DNA from: Mnemiopsis leidyi
Lineage: Eukaryota; Ctenophora; Tentaculata; Lobata; Bolinopsidae
Assembly (NCBI GenBank): GCA_000226015.1
Contig: JH152689.1
Span: 7,465 to 30,524 of the forward strand
Reading direction: 5' to 3'
DNA: 23,060 bases
Shown here: positions 18,336 to 23,060 of the stretch, one piece after another
Position numbering within the stretch: position 1 is the stretch's first letter
Layout of the letters: each line of letters begins with the position of its first letter
Position numbers and translations under genes: made by a program
The notes under the pieces: model-generated
Databases searched by the model: none
What the model saw: only the letters and a program-made list of their open reading frames with translations
Told to the model about the DNA's origin: nothing

Positions 18336-18767
18336 CATCAGCTATACTTGTTTACATACAAATAAACACCGTTTAGCGTACTGTGAAGCATAGTGCCCTT
18401 AGATAAAGTTGTTATTTGACTACATACTGCGGGTTAGAATAAATAAATAAAAGAACTAACAGTGGGGAGGTTTCGAAATTTGATTTGTCCGATGAGAAAA
18501 TAATTTATCAAATATCATGTCGAGGGAGGGGGTGTGAACACTGAGCACGCTCCAATCCTCCCTCCTCCAGGAGGTAAAAACACATCTACAAAATCCACCA
18601 AAATAACAATTCTTTAAAAGAAACATTCATCTCGTCTCCATTTATTTTTGTATTTTCCACAATGAGACATCGAATATAAGGCAGAACAATTCTAATAAAA
18701 TTTTATGCCTCTATGATAAAGAGAAGTTTGGAACCTCCAACGAGCGTCTATCTGGTTGTTTATTAAT

Positions 18768-18922
18768 TGACATAATGTTTTCTTGTTTGACATAATGTTT
18801 TCTTGTTTGAGAAAATGTTTGCTTTTTTTGAGAAAATGTTTCTTTTTTTTCTTTTGAGAAAATGTTTTCTTGTTTGAGAAAATGTTTCTTTTTTTGAGGA
18901 AATGTTTTTTGTTTGGAGGAAA
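18768..18922. repeat. About seven-copy tandem array, ~20-bp unit
   Basis: Units vary around TGAGAAAATGTTTTCTTGTT. The first two are exact copies of TGACATAATGTTTTCTTGTT, and later copies drift in T-run length. Several minus-strand open frames over it are artefacts of the array. Confidence 0.9.
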
Positions 18923-19847
18923 ACAAGATGGGAGTAATAGCTGTAGGACACAGAAATGCAACATAATCTCATTATCTGTAGGATTGATCGATCTTCAAAT
19001 GCAGAAGATAATTTGGAATCATTGTTGGTTTAGGGAAGGTCAAGATAATCGCTAATACAGGAGTAAGATAATCAAATGAATATTTAAAGTATTGATCAAG
19101 ATAACCTGATACACCAAGGACTGATACTCATCTCGTAACCTATACACATCAACTCGTAACTCTATGAGAGATTTATATTTGGGTGAAAACAGAGTGACTT
19201 GGTCTGAGAACATACTCCCAGCTATTTTTAGAAACATTATTCAGCGGGATGTACGATACTAATGATAAAATCTGAAGTTAAACTAGGAAGCGTCGGTCCG
19301 AGTTTTAAGGACCGGATTTCAATGCCATTAAATCGTTAGCCTACGTTAACAGACGCTCACGCTCACTGCCCAGAGCCATGAGTACTATACACGAGTTAAC
19401 AGTAGTTAAACTTTGTTTACCGCAGGTGCTTTACTAAAGCACGCAGCACAAATACAAGCTTTTCTACAAGTCTTCTTCTCTAAGGGAGACTCATCAGACG
19501 CAGTCTGTGTGTGAACAAAAAGATCTTGAACTTTTTAGTGTTAGAAGTCTCGTGTTAGACGTCTCGTGTCTTTACCCCAGACATTCTGCTCATGCCTTGA
19601 GCAGCAACCCATTTTGTCTCCGCTATGTGTCTAAAACATGCTCTAAAACATTGGATACGGGTCTTGAAAGTTGAATATGTTTATTGTTTGCATACTATAC
19701 TTCAGCTCTTATCTGTATCGCTGTGAGTTAAACCGCACAAGGTCATAAAACCAGAAATGATGATTAAAAAAATTTTATAGATCATTTTTTACATTACTGT
19801 TGCATGATTCTTAATCTTTCCATCTCGAAAATTGTAATGATGCATGT

Positions 19848-19997
19848 AACATTTTACAATTTACTGAACGTTCTACCATTTGCGTAACGTTCTACAATTC
19901 GAGTAACGTTCTACCATTTGCTTAACGTTCTAAAAGTTGCTTAACATTCTACCGTTTGCTTAACATTACCATTTGCTTAACGTTCTACCATTTGACA
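19848..19997. repeat. Eight-copy tandem array, 19-bp unit
   Basis: Unit AACGTTCTACCATTTGCTT, with copies starting at 19848, 19867, 19886, 19905, 19924, 19943, 19962 (17 bp) and 19979. It ends 101 bp before the acceptor of the lectin/CCP gene. Copies diverge by a few bases each, so the array is not recent. Confidence 0.95.
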
Positions 19998-20129
19998 TAT
20001 CATCACAATCAGCCACCTAATCAAGATTAAATTTCGTGTTTGGACGATCATATTATTGGAAGATATGAAAAATTAGAATCTACATTTTATTTTTTTAGCA
20101 ACAGTCAAAGGAAGAGAGCGGTTGGGCGA

Positions 20130-22515
20130 ATGGCATTAGTACTTTCACTAAGTTTGGTGACTTTATTGATAACTCACCTAAACACAAGTAAGTAAAATTG
20201 ATTAGAAGTTACGATAGGTGTTCACTATTTGAACTCTGCAGAAAATTTGTGAGCAGTTTCAACAAAGTCAGACATCTTTATCAGTTACAGTCTACTTATT
20301 TTTTTGGAATTCTCCTAGTTTTCTCACTAACACTGATATTTGTTGATCTGAGTTCTAGCCTTTATTTACTTTGCAGAGAGAGTCGAAATAAAGTCAGGCA
20401 AACAGTCCTCCCAGCACAACATTTATCAAGCCGAAAACGCGTTTGATGGTGACGTCAGCACATTTAGCCACACACTAAAAGAAACTGTAAACACTCTAGA
20501 ACTGGAATTCGAGGAAAGTTTTGTGTCACATGTTCACATTGTCAATAGATACGGCAATAAGGCTTTGAGAGATCGATTAAACGGGGCAAAAGTGAAGCTC
20601 ATGAGGGGAGTCGTCCTCAGGAAGGAATGTGGTACGATTGATAATCTAGATTCTTTGCTCATACCAGTATCCTGTAATGAAGCGGGCTCGTCTCTGGTTA
20701 TTGAGTTGAACAACGAATATATTCACGTCGCTGAAGTACGGATATTCGGGCTAGGTAAGTCATGAAGTCGCTTCAAGAATAAGCTGAGAATCAACTTAGA
20801 GAGGGGAATTCGTAATTCAACATTTTACACTCAGCGAAAAGGCACTTTGAGTTTTGCCTGAAGAATCTGGTCGAAACCAACTTGTGGAGTCGGAGCAATC
20901 GCACCGTGTGCTTGTTGCCTAGCATGCTTAATAAAGCAAAAACGTGCGTTTCACATACAACTACAAATATCAACAGAGATTACTTTTTAAAGTTGTCGCT
21001 GTTTAAAACTGAGAACTTACATCTCCACCTTCAGGTTAAATAACGACTCAACGTAAACCCATTCGTAAATGTGCAATGTTTTCATGCAAATGACATATTT
21101 TATTCAGTGAAAGTCAACGTGACAAATTCTGACATGTCGAAAGCAATTAACAATGATAGCGAAGAATTCCAATCACCAAATTGTCATGACGGAAATCTTA
21201 AGACGAGCTGCGTGACTGAGAATTTGGACAATCCCTTTCTTGAAGTAGGATTTGAAGTGAAATATGTCCACAAAGTCTTGCTGATCAACAGAAAACCTGG
21301 CGACCACTTCGATGCAGACACAAAAGAAAGAATTATAAACCGATTAAATGGTACAAAAGTTGATCTGATAAATGGTCGCAAATTAGTGAAAACCTGTGGG
21401 ACCATCAGCTTTACCGAACATCAAAAAGAATTGTTTTGGGTAGACTGCGATGCAGTTGGAACCACATTGACATTACATTTAGATAGAAAAGACAACCTTA
21501 ATTTAGCAGAAGTCATGGTTTACACTCTAGGTAAGTTGCACGTGACATTTTAATTTAATTACACATGAATTTATACCACCACGAGTCACAACGAACTCAA
21601 TTCCCACAACTTTATTCAGGTTCGGAAATCTAACTTGATATTATGTGGAAAGAGTTCAAATTCTATAGCTTAAGCAATATCCGAAATTCATTTTGACATA
21701 ACGAAAACATTTGCAGATCCTTCGACTCAAGACATGAACAAAAGCAAACTGAAAACGGAGCTACCGATAACCAGTTCTACTTCATTGAACTACAATTACA
21801 TCAAAGTTGGACCAGCTAAAGCTCACGACAAAAACTTAACAACGTTCTATCGTTCAAAAACGGCCAATAGCTCTTTTGAAACCCCGTGGATCGAACTCTC
21901 AGTCGCCTTTGATGTTGAGATTGGGGTCGTGGCTATTGTTAACAGGTTGAGATGCTATGGAAATTGCTCGAGAAGATTGCAAAATACAAAAGTTGAAGCG
22001 TTCAACACAGCAGAGACCTTGCTAAGGGCATGTGGTATAGTGGACGGTGTGGAAGGTTTCGAGGGAGAGGCGAGTGAAGCTGACGAAACGTATTTTGTGG
22101 ACTGCGGTGGAGTAAATGCCAAAACTGTTAGACTGACTGACATGGACAACGTCCCTAATGAAATGAACGTTGCAGAGGTTACAATATACGGCTTTGAAAA
22201 AGGTAGCAGCTGGTTTCTTATCACTTGTCTTTGAAACTAGTAATATTCAGTAATATATGTCGAGATTTAAGTAGATAACTAGGAATCGGTACGAAGTAGT
22301 TGTAATTACAATAAAATCGATATCCGCAGGGACAATATGTGACCCTCCAGTCATTACAAATTCCGCTGCTTGGAGCACCTTTCCCATGACATTAGATCAG
22401 TCGGGTATATCACTCAGTGTGACATGCGCGCCCCCGTTTGTTCTCCGCGGAGACGAGAATATTGTTTGTGTTGGAGGTGTCTGGTCCTCTCTTCCGCGGT
22501 GTACGAGCAGTGCCA
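20130..22515 (+). CDS. Secreted protein with three F5/8 / F-type-lectin-like modules and a Sushi (CCP) module; 5' part, continues beyond the window or into the next intron
   Basis: Exons 20130-20187, 20377-20754, 21108-21530, 21717-22202 and 22330-22515 join in frame for about 510 residues. Exon 1 is a signal peptide (MALVLSLSLVTLLITHLNT). Exons 2-4 each encode one module with the same landmarks: A/H-D-(G/K)...T near the start (AENAFDGDVSTF, CHDGNLKTS, AHDKNLTTF); NR...RLNGAKV / NRLNGTKV / RRLQNTKV in the middle, followed by CG(T/I); and HVAEVRIFG / NLAEVMVYT / NVAEVTIYG at the end. These are features of discoidin-like beta-sandwich lectins. Exon 5 is a CCP module (CDPP...VTCAPPF...VC..GVWSSLPRC). 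Every intron is phase 1, so exons 2-5 are symmetric shuffling units. The fucose-binding His...RxDxxxxR/K pattern of F-type lectins is not intact in any copy. Probably extracellular recognition or adhesion. ATG lies 31 nt after an acceptor (ends 20098). Confidence 0.85.
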
Positions 22516-22761
22516 GTAAGTTATTCTATTTTGTTGCCATCAGTTAAGTGTAAATCTGTATTAGGCAAAGCAATTAAATGGCAGTGTTGTCCGCCGCCGC
22601 CGAACGCCGCGTGATTTTCGTACGCCGCCGCCGCCGGTAATTTTCCGCGGCGTGAAATCGGAAATTTCATTGCAATTGCCGATGAATAATTAAGGGTCGA
22701 TAGCTCACACTTACTTCAATGAAAATGTTTTACTGGCTATAATTATAAATCAATTTTTTTA
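22516..22761. other. Intron sequence with a GCC/CGG-rich patch
   Basis: The intron following the CCP exon. At about 22587-22655 there are CGCCGC triplet runs with short inverted CGCCGCG...CCGCGGCG arms, unlike the AT-rich surroundings. It probably belongs to an inserted repeat. Confidence 0.5.
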
Positions 22762-23060
22762 GACCCCAGACAGCATGGGTTCCTTAATAACAGGTCATGT
22801 GTCACACAAATGGTCCCTTTTGTTCATGATCTAGCTACTAATCTTAACGATAAGATAAGAACTGACATAATTTACTTTGATTTTGCAAAGGCATTCGACA
22901 GTGTGTCACATGATCTAATCCTTAGGAAGCTTAAAGAAGAATTTAAGGTAGATGGTCTAATGCTAAGATTTATTAAATCATACCTTGAAGGGAGAGAGCA
23001 ACAGGTTGTCATCGGAGGACAAACGTCCTCAAAGCTTCCTGTTCACTCTGGTGTCCCACA
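22762..23060 (+). mobile_element. Non-LTR retrotransposon (LINE) reverse transcriptase fragment, 5'-truncated, cut by the right edge
   Basis: An uninterrupted frame from 22762 reads RQHGFLNNRSCVTQ, then IIYFDFAKAFDSVSHDLIL, FIKSYLEGREQQVVIGG and LPVHSGVP at the edge. These are successive conserved blocks of a LINE reverse transcriptase: the QxGF fingers block, the first catalytic Asp in DFAKAFDSV, and the SGVPQ block. It looks CR1/jockey-like, but clade assignment needs the rest. The second catalytic motif (xADD) lies outside the window. No stop or frameshift in 99 codons suggests a young insertion. The upstream RT N-terminus and ORF start are absent, so the copy is 5' truncated. It lies in an intron of the lectin/CCP gene. 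Confidence 0.93.

Larger units (their letters stand above)
18037..20097. other. Repeat-rich spacer between CYFIP (-) and the lectin/CCP gene (+)
   Basis: About 2 kb with no confident exon. It holds a palindrome cluster (18206-18335), a ~20-bp tandem array (18768-18922), a small perfect hairpin GTGCTTTA-C-TAAAGCAC (about 19430-19446), and a 19-bp array (19848-19997). A minus-strand open frame at about 19237-19110 could be an exon but resembles nothing I know. Confidence 0.5.

Noticed and set aside
18692-18972. Overlapping minus-strand open frames rich in Lys/Phe/Ser
   Set aside because: They are read-throughs of the ~20-bp tandem array; three frames open at once reflects the repeat, not coding.
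19110-19237. Minus-strand open frame (MFLKIAGSMFSDQVTLFSPKY...) with a possible acceptor and a CAG|GTTATC donor-like end; candidate CYFIP exon
   Set aside because: It does not resemble the CYFIP region expected just before the LGEGLHW exon, nor any family I recognise. Length and splice signals are within chance.

Overview
This is a window of invertebrate animal nuclear DNA. It is AT-rich, with GT-AG introns of roughly 100-3000 bp, and its genes belong to animal or broad eukaryotic families. By reading exons and splice sites by eye I recognise, from left to right: the 3' end of RTF2 (replication termination factor 2), a complete calcipressin/RCAN, an intronless-coding TIMM50, an intronless-coding TMEM128, and a complete eight-exon LRRCC1. 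An unrecognised single-exon gene for a secreted protein is nested in LRRCC1 intron 6. All of these are on the + strand. On the - strand lie the last two coding exons of CYFIP/Sra-1. On the + strand again comes the 5' part of a secreted gene with three F5/8/F-type-lectin-like modules followed by a Sushi/CCP module. The window ends inside a LINE reverse transcriptase.

Layout: 1-1962 RTF2 tail, with an ~0.9 kb decayed MULE transposon in its last intron; 2415-3734 RCAN; 5062-6021 TIMM50; 6698-7192 TMEM128; 7638-14584 LRRCC1, with the nested gene at 12291-13517; 14585-17553 a gene-free interval holding a CpG-rich, palindrome-rich block (15403-16413); 17554-18036 CYFIP tail (-); 18037-20097 a repeat-rich spacer with palindromes and two short-period tandem arrays; 20130-22515+ the lectin/CCP gene; 22762-23060 LINE.

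The most interesting pattern is how the genes begin. In all six genes whose start is visible (RCAN, TIMM50, TMEM128, LRRCC1, the nested gene and the lectin gene) a good 3' splice site lies 1-31 nt upstream of the start codon. No obvious 5' UTR exon was found for any of them. Five + strand housekeeping genes also run head-to-tail, and TMEM128's AATAAA is only about 140 nt from the LRRCC1 acceptor. This is what spliced-leader trans-splicing, possibly with operon-like transcription, looks like. Lineages known to use it include hydrozoans, ctenophores, tunicates, flatworms, rotifers and nematodes. The sequence alone does not decide the phylum, and ordinary 5' UTR introns remain the alternative.

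Functionally the neighbours are unrelated: replication-fork Zn-finger protein, calcineurin regulator, mitochondrial import receptor, small ER-type membrane protein, centrosomal protein, WAVE-complex subunit. Any co-transcription would therefore be of the housekeeping-operon kind. The two secreted genes (nested gene and lectin/CCP gene) are the accessory, lineage-specific part of the window.
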